Below are positions 21,700-31,959 of a DNA stretch of 64,000 bases, piece after piece. Source of the DNA: Miscanthus floridulus (Eukaryota; Streptophyta; Magnoliopsida; Poales; Poaceae); contig NC_089598.1 in the NCBI RefSeq assembly GCF_019320115.1, positions 28,429,711 through 28,493,710 on the forward strand. Reading direction: 5' to 3'. The notes below the pieces were generated by a model. It worked only from the letters and a program-made list of their open reading frames with translations. It did no database searches and was not told the origin of the DNA. The translations under genes and the position numbers were made by a program. The first letter of the stretch is position 1. Each line of letters opens with the position of its first letter.

Positions 21700-23021
21700 C
21701 CGAATTAAACTTAAACCCTACAAATTAAACATAAACAAACACTAATGAGGGGGTGGATGCGCAGCACCATACATTTGCATCCAAGCTTGGTATTTGATGT
21801 CACCAATTCTGTAACCACAACTATCGATGAAGGCCAATGCATGTACAATTGCACTCTCTCGTGCCTCAAAAGACCGGTGATATGTCGTCCATATATGTAA
21901 CCTACTGAATGACCATTGGCCCTGTTAGTAAATCTTATGTAGAAGTGTGCTGGCCGAGGTTCCTAGTATAGTACTTCTAGTCATACCCGAGTCTCTCCGT
22001 AGCTCGGTCTAGAATGTCTGACAAGGCCAATGCAGCATAGGTACGGTCATGGAGCACCACCTACAACAATTACAATAACAATAATAAATAACCATGACTT
22101 AGGTATCAGTGACGTCAACTTTACCACATCCATTTGGTTGTAGCTCGCCCAGCATTCACTTACTTGTAGAACAGGGACATCACCAACACGCAAAGCTTCT
22201 ATCTTGAAGTGCGAGAAATCAGGCACCTAATAGCAAATGTGTTGAAGTGCCACCAAACAGTTGCGCACAACAAAGAACTGGGCGCTTCTCCTGCTAGGCA
22301 TTCGTGATCCCATCCGCCGGATAAATTTTTGATGCCCTAATAGTAGCCTCAAAGGGATGTAGAAACTTAGTTCACACGTCAAGTTTGACCATCATCAGCA
22401 GACGTCGTGTTCTCAACGATGTCCGACACCATGAGCAAGCTAAGTGCTGCTTGCAGCCACTCTATCGGGGCTATCGTCTGCGACATATGCAATAATGATA
22501 TTATTTGAATGAGTCCATACATATTATGAAACAACACTTATTATGGAATTTAAACTACAATTATTAATTAATTAGCATCCAAAAATAAGATGTTGGAAAA
22601 TATTTATAGTTGTAATAGGGTGGTTTGAAATGGCCATATCTGGATCAAATGGATCATCGCCAGGGTGAAAAATCTGGTTCTTGTGGTGGGGGAGGTCCGT
22701 TCATCCCACCTAATAAAATTCAAGAAATATGACTATAAATATATATTTCATTATATAAAATGTGCCAAGTAAATGTAGCAATCTAAATAAATATAGATTG
22801 ATGCATATATATACATAGCTAGAATATGGAAGAGGAGAATATATATATTGCATTGTACCTAATAAAATTCAAGAAATATGAATAGAAATATATATTGCAT
22901 TATATAAAATATGCCAAGTAAAATGTTGCAAACTAAATAAATATAGATCGGCGATGCATATATACATAGCTACAATGTGAGAGAGGAGAACATTACCTGC
23001 AATAAAATATCCAAGAGCCAT
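21700..23021 (-). pseudogene. Unrecognised CACTA-borne gene B
   Basis: Minus-strand gene downstream of a TATA box (23121-23136). Exon 1 (22997-23021) reads MALGYFIAG and ends CAG|GTAATG. After an acceptor TTTTATTAG near 22708 the next exon reads GMNGPPPPQEPDF. Later exon-like stretches give APIEWLQAALSLLMVSDIVEN (around 22460-22400) and, in another frame, RNCLVALQHIC and DFSHFKIEALRVGDVPVLQ (around 22270-22165). A final piece near 21890-21730 reads TRECNCTCIG and LDANVWCCASTP. I do not recognise the family. Frameshifts and stops show that it is broken. Its promoter module implies a transcription unit separate from TNP2. Confidence 0.4.
22708..23005. repeat. 149-bp tandem duplication in intron 1 of gene B
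   Basis: ACCTAATAAAATTCAAGAAA begins at 22708 and again at 22857. The two halves are similar through TGCATATATATACATAGCTA and GAGGAGAA. The duplication repeats the candidate splice acceptor TTTTATTAG (minus sense). Confidence 0.75.
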
Positions 23022-23120
23022 GACCAAATCACGTAGAGTGAAAAGAGTGAGAAGTGAGAGTACGTGAAACTGAGAAATGATAGTGAAGTGAGGGTGCATG
23101 CATGTGTATGTTCCTGATAG

Positions 23121-23136
23121 TTCCTTTTTATAGGGG
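23121..23136 (-). promoter_or_regulatory. TATA box of module 2, upstream of gene B
   Basis: The minus strand reads CCCCTATAAAAAGGAA, followed about 100 bp later by the ATG of gene B at 23021 and preceded by a repeat block at 23148-23275. Confidence 0.6.
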
Positions 23137-23147
23137 ATAGACACATC

Positions 23148-23275
23148 ACTGTCGATTTTAAACCAAAACTGACACTGATGGTGTACATCACTGCTGGTTT
23201 TGTAATGAAACCGACAATGATGTGACACTATCACTGTCGGTTTTGTATGAAAACTGACAGTGATGTGGCTGACAC
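23148..23275. repeat. Internal CACTA subterminal-type repeat block
   Basis: Three CATCACTGTCGG/ACCGACA-type inverted pairs separated by short spacers, ending with ACTGACAGTGATGTGG. It lies immediately upstream, in minus sense, of TATA module 2. Confidence 0.75.
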
Positions 23276-23638
23276 CACGTACTTCCATGCATGCATGCAT
23301 GCAGCAATAAAGGTCATTACTTATGAAAAATAGTAATCCTGTGATCTTTATTTAATGCTCAAATAATGTCCAAAAATTTCGTATCAATTGCATAATTTCA
23401 TATATGGGTACAAAAACAACACCGTTGTCCACCCAAAAAATGATAGATAATTAATTATTAAGGCACCATATATATGTAAAATATCCATACATTGAAGAGA
23501 AAAACATCGATATAACATAAACCTTGAAATAAAATTACATATACGATAACAAAGACATGACACTAAAATTAAATATACGATAACAAAAACCTATTTCCAT
23601 CTAGGTTAATGTTACAATCGAAGTGTACTAACATATTA
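23276..23638. other. A+T-rich interval between genes A and B of the CACTA element
   Basis: Contains a short GCATGCATGCATGCATGC run near 23288-23302 and otherwise no feature. It is probably the 3' part or terminator region of gene A. Confidence 0.3.
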
Positions 23639-24021
23639 TAAGATAACTATCTCAGAAGCATTGTTCTAGAACCCAACTAGGGTCAAATAGCCGTTAGAGA
23701 ATGCCAGAGATCGCTGATGAGCTACACCTTCGGGAGACGAACGGAGAGGTTGCCGGGCACTATTGAACCCATGTCTCTCTAGATAGACAATCCAGAGCAC
23801 ACGGGATGGTTGTCGAGCACCGATGAATCCATGCTTCTCTAGTCAGACAGTCTAGAGCACACCAAATAGGATGACTCTGTCAACATCGCGACGTCCCCAA
23901 GCTTCAGCGTTGCTCTATCTTCAGAAACATTCTTCGAGTACCTTTTGTCTACACCATCCTTTCGGATGACTACGCTTATTGAAATTTGTATGTGAAGGAC
24001 TTTCTCCCACAGAAAGGCCAT
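23639..24021 (-). CDS. Unrecognised CACTA-borne gene A
   Basis: A minus-strand frame starting MAFLWEKVLHIQISISVVIR at 24021 runs 60 codons to a stop near 23839. Beyond it the sequence holds two similar peptides, SLEKHGFIGARQPSRVLWIV and a partial copy ERHGFNSARQPLR, in changing frame, from two near-repeats around 23745-23870. A TATA box lies about 90 bp upstream in minus sense. No domain is recognised; it may be only the first exon of a decayed gene. Confidence 0.35.
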
Positions 24022-24113
24022 AGATGTGTATACTAGCTAAGAGAGAACGAAGTAAAAAATAAGCAGCAAGAGGGTGGCAAGACTTGGCTGTTGAGAGGCT
24101 CCCGATCGAGAGC

Positions 24114-24126
24114 CATTTTATAGGGG
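24114..24126 (-). promoter_or_regulatory. TATA box of module 3, upstream of gene A
   Basis: The minus strand reads CCCCTATAAAATG, close to the form in module 2. A repeat block (24243-24365) lies about 115 bp upstream in minus sense. Confidence 0.55.
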
Positions 24127-24242
24127 CTAACAGTCATGGTAGGTTTTTTTTATTTTTTTTGAAGTAAAACTGTCAGGTAGGTGGGAGCAGTGCTCCTGCT
24201 ATGGTGGTTAGCGTGAGCACTGTAGGCCCGTGAGGAGCATCT

Positions 24243-24365
24243 AGACATCACTATCGGTTTTGGTTTAAAAACCGATAGTGAAGTGGCCTTCTGTGTCGGT
24301 TCTAGGAACCGATAGTGATAGCTTGTACCACTGCTGGTTTTTAAACCAAAACCAACAGTGACGGT
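24243..24365. repeat. Internal CACTA subterminal-type repeat block
   Basis: ATCACTATCGGTTTTGGTTT with AAAACCGATAGTGAAGTGG, TGTCGGTTCTAGGAACCGAT and a final CACTGCTGGTTTTTAAACCA palindrome. Confidence 0.75.
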
Positions 24366-24437
24366 CCCTATCATGCTGACATCCAACAGCTGGTTGCCTA
24401 TCGTCATAGCCTTTTTATAAAAAATATAAAAAAATCA

Positions 24438-24510
24438 TGCGCCTAGGATTTGAACCCAGGTCCAGTGGTTCTTAGTTTGGAGCCTTAACCAATGTGCTAG
24501 AATAGGGATT
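24438..24510 (-). ncRNA. tRNA-like unit 4 (array R)
   Basis: In minus sense the A box TAGCACATTGG lies at 24489-24499 and the B box GGTTCAAATCC at 24446-24456, 43 bp apart. The T arm CTGGG-TTCAAAT-CCTAG can pair. No acceptor stem. Confidence 0.55.
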
Positions 24511-24591
24511 ACATTAGAATTAGTTGTACGCTTTCTTTTATCCCGTCGTAACGCACTAATAAATAATTAAGGAAAAATAAAAAAAGTTTGT

Positions 24592-24665
24592 CCCATCTGG
24601 GATTCGAGTGTGGGTCACGGGGTCGAGAGTACGCTGCTTTAATTGCCGAGCTAAGGTAAGGAGTT
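24592..24665 (-). ncRNA. tRNA-like unit 5 (array R)
   Basis: In minus sense a weak A box TAGCTCGGCAA (24643-24653) and a B box CACTCGAATCC (24600-24610). The middle contains GTACTCTCGACCCCGTGACCC, similar to the middles of array L. Confidence 0.5.
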
Positions 24666-24743
24666 TAGTTAGATTGGTTTTATTTTTTCTTTTATCCCAT
24701 CGTAATGCACTACTAAATAATAAATGAAAAATCAAAAAAGTTT

Positions 24744-24818
24744 GGCTCGCCTAGGATTCGAACGCGGGTCTCGGAGAACATAGTGCGCGGCCTTAACTGT
24801 TGAGCTAGGATAGGGAGT
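24744..24818 (-). ncRNA. tRNA-like unit 6 (array R)
   Basis: In minus sense a full-consensus A box TAGCTCAACAG (24797-24807) and a B box CGTTCGAATCC (24754-24764). TATCC precedes the A box as in units 1 and 3, which supports common descent of the two arrays. Confidence 0.55.
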
Positions 24819-25095
24819 TCGGTTAGTTTACTTTTCTTTTTTTATTTATTAATAGGTATAATGCAGTTAGTTTTTATTATAAAATAAGACAAAAATTTGT
24901 GTCTTGATTATTTAATTCTATGATAATTAATTAATGGTATATAATTATCAAATAATAGCGTTTGTGACCATCATCTCAATATTTGATTACATAGTCAATA
25001 ATTTAATTATAGAGATGCTCACAAAGTATAAATTACATATTCAGTGCAAATTACTGATACAACGTCTGAATAATGATTACATAGTTAATAATAAT
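24819..25095. other. A+T-rich interval after the TNP2 stop
   Basis: Very A+T-rich, presumably the 3' untranslated region of TNP2 (minus strand). A short plus-strand frame here is antisense to the TNP2 tail. Confidence 0.35.
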
Positions 25096-28000
25096 CTAAC
25101 TATCTTCATCGGGTCCAACAATGAGGGCCTCATCGTGATCACGCCGGACATAAGCAGGTTCGTCACCCTCTTCAAGGATAGGTAGGGGTACGTTCGCCCC
25201 GAATGCAGGCATTTTCTGATAGCCCCTGTAGTCTTCTTTGTCCGTCACTCCATCAATACCGATAATCTTCCTTTTTCCTTTTTAGGACTACTTTTAGCTT
25301 TCCTTTTGTTTTGTTATTCCCTGCATAGAAGATTTGCATAACATCTTTTGTAAGGACGAAGGAGTCTTGGGAAGATCAACGGTAGTGAACCCTTCTCTAC
25401 CGATGGAGATTTCCTCGAGCCGAACCCACTGATAGCGAAAAAGAGCCGCCTTCAACCGACCGTAGTCTAGTTCCCATATCTCCTCTATGAAACCATAGTA
25501 TGTCACCTACACGTTGCCATTTTTTGTCGTGAGCATCGAAATGAACACCACTGTTTTGGTATGTGCTCTTTCCATCTTGCTTTTTTGTGTAAAATGTAAA
25601 TCCATTGATCTCATACCCTTGGTACTTAAGTAATGTACTCCAAGGTCCCTTGGCTAAGATATCTAGCTGATTACCTGGTACTTAAGTAATGTACTCAAAG
25701 GTCCCTTGGCTAAGATATCTGGCTGATTACCCAACGTTGTTCTAATCAAGCGGCATCGCAACCAGCTGATAAATTCCTCCTTATGTTTTTTATCAAGCCA
25801 AGCCTACGATCTGCTCGGATGCAAAGTTTGCAGCGATTGCCTATGCTCGTCAATGTATGGCATCACATCCTCTCCTTGCTAGAAAACAACAAACTGTGCC
25901 TATCTGAAAGAAACATGGTCATCTATTCTAATAGATTTCTCCCCGATCATTCCTTTACCACCTAGTCTTTTTTCGTGACGAGATTCTAGAACTTCGACCC
26001 TATTGATGTCCACATAATATGTGCAGGACTCAATGGCCTCCTTCATTGACCATCCTTCAACCATGCCCCCTTCTAGCCTGAATCTATTTCTAATATACCT
26101 CCTAAAAACTTTCATCAACCTTTCAAAGGGAACATCTGATGCAGGTACATTGGGCCAAGGGCTCTAATTTGGTCAACAAGATGAATGAGTAGATGTACTG
26201 AGATATCAAAGTAAGTCAGTGGGAAATGCATCTCAAGCCTAACGAGAGTTTCGACTATGTCCCGCTGCAGCTGGCCCAGCGTGGACACATTAATGGCCTT
26301 TTTTGAGATCACGTTGAAGAATGAGCACAACTTTATGATTAGGGCGCTGACCTTTGGGGGGAGGATACCACGCAGGGCAACAGGGAGCAGATGAGTCATA
26401 ATGACATGACAGTCATGGGCCTTCATATAGCCATAGTTGAATTTGAGTTCTCTCATGTTCACTAGCCTCTTCAGGTTCGTACAGTAGCCCTTCGGGACTT
26501 TGAGTTCATTAAAGAAAGAAATAAGCGCACGTTTTTCTTCCTTTCTTCAAGGTCCACGACGCAATCGGAAGTTCGAACTGGCCATCCTCTAGTGCCATGG
26601 GATGCAGCTCCTTCCTGATTCCCAAGTGTTGCATGTCTAGGTGTGTAGCTAGTGAATCCTTCAATGTCCCCCCGATGTCCATCATGGTGTTAAGCGTGTT
26701 ACCTCACATGTTTTTAGTAATATGTATGGGATCAAGATAGTGGCGTACACTCAGCACTGGCCAGTAAGGTAGTTTCCAGTAAACCAATTTTTTCTTCTAG
26801 ATGCTCCCATCAGGCGCTGCTACTGCATTGTCCCCCTTTCCAAGGACAACCTCTAGTTTATTGATTTCTCGAAGTATCGTAGGCCCGTCTTGATATTTTG
26901 GAGGCAAGCGTTTCTCAATAGTCCCATCAAAATCTTTTCTATTCCTATGGTAAGGGTGATCCTTAGATAGAAACCTACAATGTCCCATATAAAATATCTT
27001 TAAGTTCTTTGGTAGATGTACCTCATTGGTGTTGTCCAAGCACTTGACACATCTAGTATAGCCTTTTGTCTTCTCTCTGGACAAGCAACCTCGACCTGGC
27101 AGATCGGTGATTGTAGTGATAAGTACTGCCTTGATCGTGACCTGTTTCTTTTTATACTCGTCCCAAACATCCTCCACAACCTTTTAAAATATCTCCACTA
27201 GTTCATCGATCACTTGTTCCAGAAACACATCGATGTCATTCCCAAGTTGTCCTGGCCCTTGGATCAGTAGTGACATCTGGATATACGACTGCTTCATACA
27301 GAGCCAAGGTGGAAGGTTATATATATAGAGCGTCACTAGCCAGGTGCTATGATTGCTTCTAACCTGGTCGAAAGGATTCATCCCATTTGTGCTCAAACCA
27401 AACCAAAGGAGCCTTACCTCTCCACCGATGTTCTTATAGAACATAGTATTGACTGTCCTCCAGTCCTTCCCATCGGCGAGGTGCCTCATCATTGTATCTT
27501 TCTTACGCTCTTCGCCATACCAGCGCAACAGTTTGGCTGACTTTGCACATGCAAATAGCCTATGCACCCGAGGAGCTATAGGAAAATACCAAACAACCTT
27601 CATGGGACCTCCTCTGGCCTTGGTACCCTTATCTAACGACCCTTTCTTGTACCGTGGAGCTTCACACTTGGGGCACGCATCCAAGACTTTGTATTGGTCT
27701 TCACGGTACAATACACAATCATTAGAACACGCGTGGATTTTTTCAACCTCGATGCCGATGGGTTAGATCATTTGCTTGGCTAGGTATGTCTTTTCTAGCA
27801 ACTCATTTTTTTCTGGGAGCATTTTCCTTATTATACCTAACAACTGATCGAAGCCTTTATTGCTCAATCCATTTGTCGATTTGAACTCTAACAGCATAAT
27901 GTCGGCTTCCAATTTGCTCATTGGACAATTCTTATACAATGGTGTTTTGCCATCTTGTCTCATTTTCTCTAGCTTTCTCAACTGTCTTTTACTAAGACAT

Positions 28001-28421
28001 CTGGTCTCTACATTATGTAGCAGCTGAGAAATGCCATCGTTATCCTCGGTATTATCAGCTAGTGTGTTCCTAAACACATCATTAACTGTGGCCATAGGTT
28101 CCGTGTTGACACCGGGTTTCTCATCAGCATCGTGGATGGCTACATTAGGCATGGCCACATCATCATCGTTTTTCTGTGGAACATTCACACCAACCTCGCC
28201 ATGCATAGTCCATATCGTATAGTTTGGCATGAACCCCTGAAAATCAAGTGCATTCATACCGACTCAATTTGAGCCCATTTCCTTTGATTCATGCAATCTT
28301 TGTATGGGCAGAAAACAGGGTTCCTATTCTCAGCATGGGCTTTGGCATTGATGATAAACTGGCTGACGCCATGCATGTACCGCTTGTTCGTTCAGAACAG
28401 ATGCATCCACTTTCGATCCAT
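25096..28421 (-). pseudogene. TNP2-type transposase of the CACTA element
   Basis: The start MDRKWM at 28421 follows a splice acceptor TGCAG. Then come VSQFIINAKAH and the zinc-finger-like CPYKDCMNQRKWAQIES (transposase-associated domain), NYTIWTMHGE, and at 27184-27711 the TNP2 core (DACPKCEAPRYKKGS, VVWYFPIAPRVHRLFA). The segment at 26797-27177 continues the core with DLPGRGCLSREKTKGYTRCVKC and HRRFL-like residues. At 26115-26462 the DUF4218 part reads KAHDCHVIMTHLLPVALRGI LPP. The C-terminus ends near PDEDS with TAG at 25096. TNP2 is the catalytic transposase of CACTA elements. A TGA near codon 10, a frameshift near 28240 and a 56-bp duplication make it inactive. Confidence 0.8.
25621..25732. 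repeat. 56-bp tandem duplication inside TNP2
   Basis: GGTACTTAAGTAATGTACTC starts at 25621 and 25677, each followed by AAGGTCCCTTGGCTAAGATA. The unit is not a multiple of three, so it shifts the transposase frame. It occurs in the C-terminal part of the gene. Confidence 0.85.
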
Positions 28422-28424
28422 CTC

Positions 28425-29228
28425 TGCAAAAAAAATATTAAGACAGTAATTATAGAGAAATTAATAAGAAGTCGAGTTGTATGAACAACAATTATAGTTC
28501 GAAAGTACCATCTATTTTACACTTATTTAATTTAGTCATCCCATTTTTGAAAAATATTATTGTACACTAATTATTAGAAAATTAAAATTGGTAGCCCTGG
28601 CCATATAAATTGAAAATCGTAGCTCCATAAAAAACAATTATTGCACAGTAATGAAGAATAATTATTCTACTCGATGCCACATAAAAATGGAGACACTAAT
28701 TTTAAAAAAAGACTAAAATTAGAGACATGACCATAAACAATAATGTAGCTCCAAATAATATGTTGGTAGGTGACACATGGATTAATTTGCTCACCAAAAT
28801 TGTAAAAGAATCTACTCTTCGCTTAACAAGAACTAATTATAGCATCACATACTAACAATGATCTTGACCACCATGTAATTAGCTAGGAATTTAAATATGT
28901 TCAAAGACACCAACCTTTTGGATGATGGATTCACCACAATTTGCTTGGAAGCCTTGTACAAAGTCCAATTAAAAAAGTGCTCTCTAGAATGGAGAAAGAA
29001 CTAAAACGAGAATCAAGCAATGTAGCCATCAAAACAACGCTAATTAAGCAACATAATCAAAGAAGTGGATGCTTGTTACTAACCTTAAAGCAAAAAGATC
29101 AAGCCATTCTTCAAAATTCAAGAGCTAGCTTTATGGTGAAGAGCAGCCGCAACAATGTAGGGAAGGGCCCAAACGCGCACCTATGTGCTTGGGATGGAAG
29201 AGAGGAGGAAGGAGAGGACGACACCCGT
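28425..29228 (-). other. 5' introns and leader of TNP2
   Basis: Between the TATA-like box near 29229 and the TNP2 start lie A+T-rich intron-like sequence and a short G+C-richer leader near 29130-29215. A splice donor AAG|GTTAGTAAC (minus sense) is seen near 29081. No protein domain is recognised. Confidence 0.4.
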
Positions 29229-29241
29229 TTTTTATACTACC
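29229..29241 (-). promoter_or_regulatory. TATA box of module 4, TNP2 promoter
   Basis: The minus strand reads GGTAGTATAAAAAAC just inside the right subterminal repeats, where the En/Spm promoter is expected. Confidence 0.55.
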
Positions 29242-29250
29242 ATTTAATCA

Positions 29251-29500
29251 CCGTCGGTTCTTAGCTAGATCCGATAGTGATAGCACCAAATCACTGTCGG
29301 TTCTTGGCTAGAACCGGCAGTGATAAGTAGCCGCCAATTCACTGTGGGTACAAGCCACAAACCGGCAGTGATTTGGTCCTTCACTGTCGGTTTTAACCCA
29401 GCCCCAATCATTTTCTCATTTCAAGCTCAGAACCGACAGTGAAGATACATCAATGCCGGTTTTCACAAATCCAGCAGTGATGAAGCCGACAGTGATGTCC
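29251..29500. repeat. Right subterminal repeats and remnant of the right TIR
   Basis: At least four pairs of CACTGTCGGTTCT/AGAACCGGCAGTGA-type units. The last 15 bases (29486-29500) read CCGACAGTGATGTCC, matching the inverted left terminus at 14 of 15 positions. The following AAATATGCAGTC does not match the expected outer terminus. Confidence 0.7.
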
Positions 29501-31299
29501 AAATATGCAGTCAAACCCAATTTTAGCTTAAAGTGCCCAACTTCTTCCTTTTCTTTATTTAAACTCTGATTTTGATGTTCCAAATTAATTTCTTCAACGT
29601 CTCGATGATAGTAATAACTTATATTAATGGTGGAGTCCATTACTCTTGTTGGTTCGTTTTTGCCGTCAGCGAGAACCTACTTGACTTGCTCCATGAACAA
29701 AAGAGAAAATTAAAGAAACAATCACAAGAAAATAAGGCACTCAAAGAAAATGAAGATATAAGTGTTTCCATGGAGTTTGCTTCCTATTCTAGTTTATATA
29801 AACCACAAAATAAGCTTGACAGTTTTGTGAACGTGATGTTGTGATATATCGTTGTTGTAACGTGAGTACGTGACATCGTGCTTTCCAAACATTTTCTGGA
29901 CTGAACTGGATGGTAACGCGAAGCCGTTGGGGCGGCGGCGTGCGTACGTACAATCAACACACGCGCATCCATCGTCATCATCAGCTGCATGCGTGCGCCC
30001 AATGCCCATACCCTGCTGCCTCCGCCGAAACCGATGATGGAGCCGACCGACCTTAATCGGTCGAGAGAGAGAGGGATCCTATGGGGGAAAATCAACGAGA
30101 GAGCGGAAGCACGCGCGGCGCGACCGCTCGATCGATCCCTGCAGTTATTTCCATGCGCGGGCCGGGCATCGATCACCTTGCTTCACGGACCCGGCGCGCA
30201 ACGCGCACTGTCCAGCAGCGGCCGCGCGGGCGCGATGCCGACCGTCCTCTCGCCGTATCCCGGCCGGCCGGGAAGATGAACGTGTACTGGCCCGCCGGCC
30301 GGTGCTCTCTCTGAATCTCTGCTTTAACAAGGCCACCCGCTCCTTCCGCCAGCTCGATGCACTGCTAGACGACGACTGTGATAGTGTGATCACAAGTTGC
30401 ACATGGCTTGCTACCACGTTGCTGCTACTTGCGTTGCGTGCGTACTCCGAGTACCATGTGGCTGGCGAGCAGGCAATGCAGGAGCCTCTCACTCGATAGT
30501 CAGGATGACTGTCGCAGAAAGATGGGAACAGAGGAGTAGGTTGTTGGAAATAAGTCTGCACTTCATCAGTGACAGCCTGACTACCGGCCCTGGTACCTGA
30601 ATTATACCGTCAGTTCTTACTTCCTGGCGCGGCATACATGCACTGTGGAATTGTTTCTCAGGGCATATGATCTAACATTCCAGCCCCTAGAAGTATATAT
30701 ATAAATATATAAACCCATGCAGCTTACAACTCTAGGTCACGCGGTAATTGGCGCGCTGGCCGGTACTGCCCCTTAAGCGATGCTGCAAACCAAATAAAGA
30801 CGTTCGTCGGGATGCTGCTGGCTGCCGCCGTACGTGCTGATGACGACCGGGGATTTTTCTGCGAGGCTTGCAGGATCCACAGGATGCTTCAGTACCACTG
30901 CTTCAAAGTCCGGGAAAAATCATTGCAAGACTTCAGGCATGCAGCAAAAGCGAGAGAGACAATTCAAGCAATGCAAAGCCGCAAGCAATAAGCATGCATG
31001 CATGCATCGATCGACCACGAACGTTGCATTACATGCAACACACGTAGTAGTAGATCCCACAAAAAAGCTTTTCGTTCCATCGAACACAGCACCAGGAATA
31101 ATCAACACTGATCAAATACATACCGGGGCAAAGGGAACTAACAGGAGTTCAGATGCCGTCAGAGAGCAGTGTAAAGGTGGGACCTTCAATTCAACAGCCA
31201 TGCATGCATGATGCGTGCATCCTGGTGGCATCCTGCTCCCACACAGGGCCCTGCTAGCTAGAAATAAATCATTGAACCATGTGACAAGCTACTGCAATA
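29501..31299. other. G+C-rich, CpG-containing stretch without an identified gene
   Basis: From about 29930 to 30450 the sequence is rich in G+C and CpG with overlapping frames on both strands, none with a recognisable domain. The frame at 29572-29844 has a short charged helix (HEQKRKLKKQSQENKALKEN) but no context. CATGCATGCATG clusters occur near 30990, 31200 and 31545. This may be upstream regulatory sequence of the zinc-finger gene or a decayed gene. Confidence 0.3.
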
Positions 31300-31959
31300 C
31301 TAACGTGTGTGTGTATATATAGCAGCAAGCAAACAGGCAATGAAGCACACACGCAGGCACGTCCCCGCCAGCCGATCGATCCCATGGCAAGAGAGGACCA
31401 CCTGGTTACGGTGTAGCCAGTGAGTCAGACGGTCTCGCACACCATGCCCTGAAAACCATGCATGCCAGGTTTCCTATACGGCCCCTTCCTGTCAGGAACC
31501 CAACAACAGTGACATGCAGAGAGAGAGGGAAGCTGGGAGTCGCAACATGCATGCATGGCACATCATACTGCTTATGATGTCTTTCATGCCCGCTGCTAGT
31601 GATAGCTGCTCATCTGTGTACCTACAATGATACAAAGCCAGCGAAAAAACAAACAAACAAACAGCTTTATGTCTACTATAGTACTTACTGTGCTTAGAAG
31701 CATATGTTTTCCCTAGCTAGCTAGTTAATCCACTTATATCATACTATAAGGGTCAGAAAAAAAAACTCAACGCCACATCCCAGAGTAGGGTTATGTCATG
31801 CTCGTAAATGAGGCCCCTTAGAGCGGGCCAAACGGGCCGGCGGGAGCCCACGACTGGGCGGCGGCCGAGGCTACAGGGCACGCACGCGCACCAGGGAGGC
31901 ACGCGGCCTAGCTAGGGGGGCGACGCTCCCTCCACCTCCACATCATCCCGGATTCTAGA
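31300..31959. other. Possible non-coding transcription unit or promoter
   Basis: TGTGTATATATAGCAGC near 31308-31324 is a good TATA-type sequence followed by a CA-rich leader, but the first ATG (31384) opens only an 11-codon frame. No microRNA mature sequence was recognised. A CAAA repeat (AAACAAACAAACAAACA) lies near 31650. Confidence 0.25.

Larger units (their letters stand above)
13574..29500 (-). mobile_element. CACTA (En/Spm) DNA transposon, about 15.9 kb, right terminus cut
   Basis: The left end starts CACTACCCCAGATCAGGACA, the CACTA signature. The right end keeps CCGACAGTGATGTCC, the inverted match to the inner part of that terminus, then stops matching, so the outer ~15 bp are lost. 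Dense subterminal repeats of the form CACTGTCGGTTTT...AAACCGACAGTG lie at both ends and at four internal places. Genes read on the minus strand: TNP2 transposase (28421 to 25096) and, far downstream, a Transposase_24/Ulp1 gene (about 17500 to 14500). The middle holds extra promoter modules, tRNA-like arrays and unrecognised genes. It may be one oversized element or a nest of related elements; I cannot separate these. Confidence 0.75.

Noticed and set aside
19655..24818. Functional tRNA genes
   Set aside because: A and B boxes exist but acceptor stems do not pair and no sound anticodon arm can be drawn for most units, so they are called tRNA-like.
30145..30561. 138-codon minus-strand ORF and overlapping plus-strand frames
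   Set aside because: G+C-driven open frames on both strands without domain, splice or start context.
31300..31600. Plant microRNA precursor
   Set aside because: TATA box and leader are present, but no known mature microRNA sequence or long hairpin could be recognised by eye.
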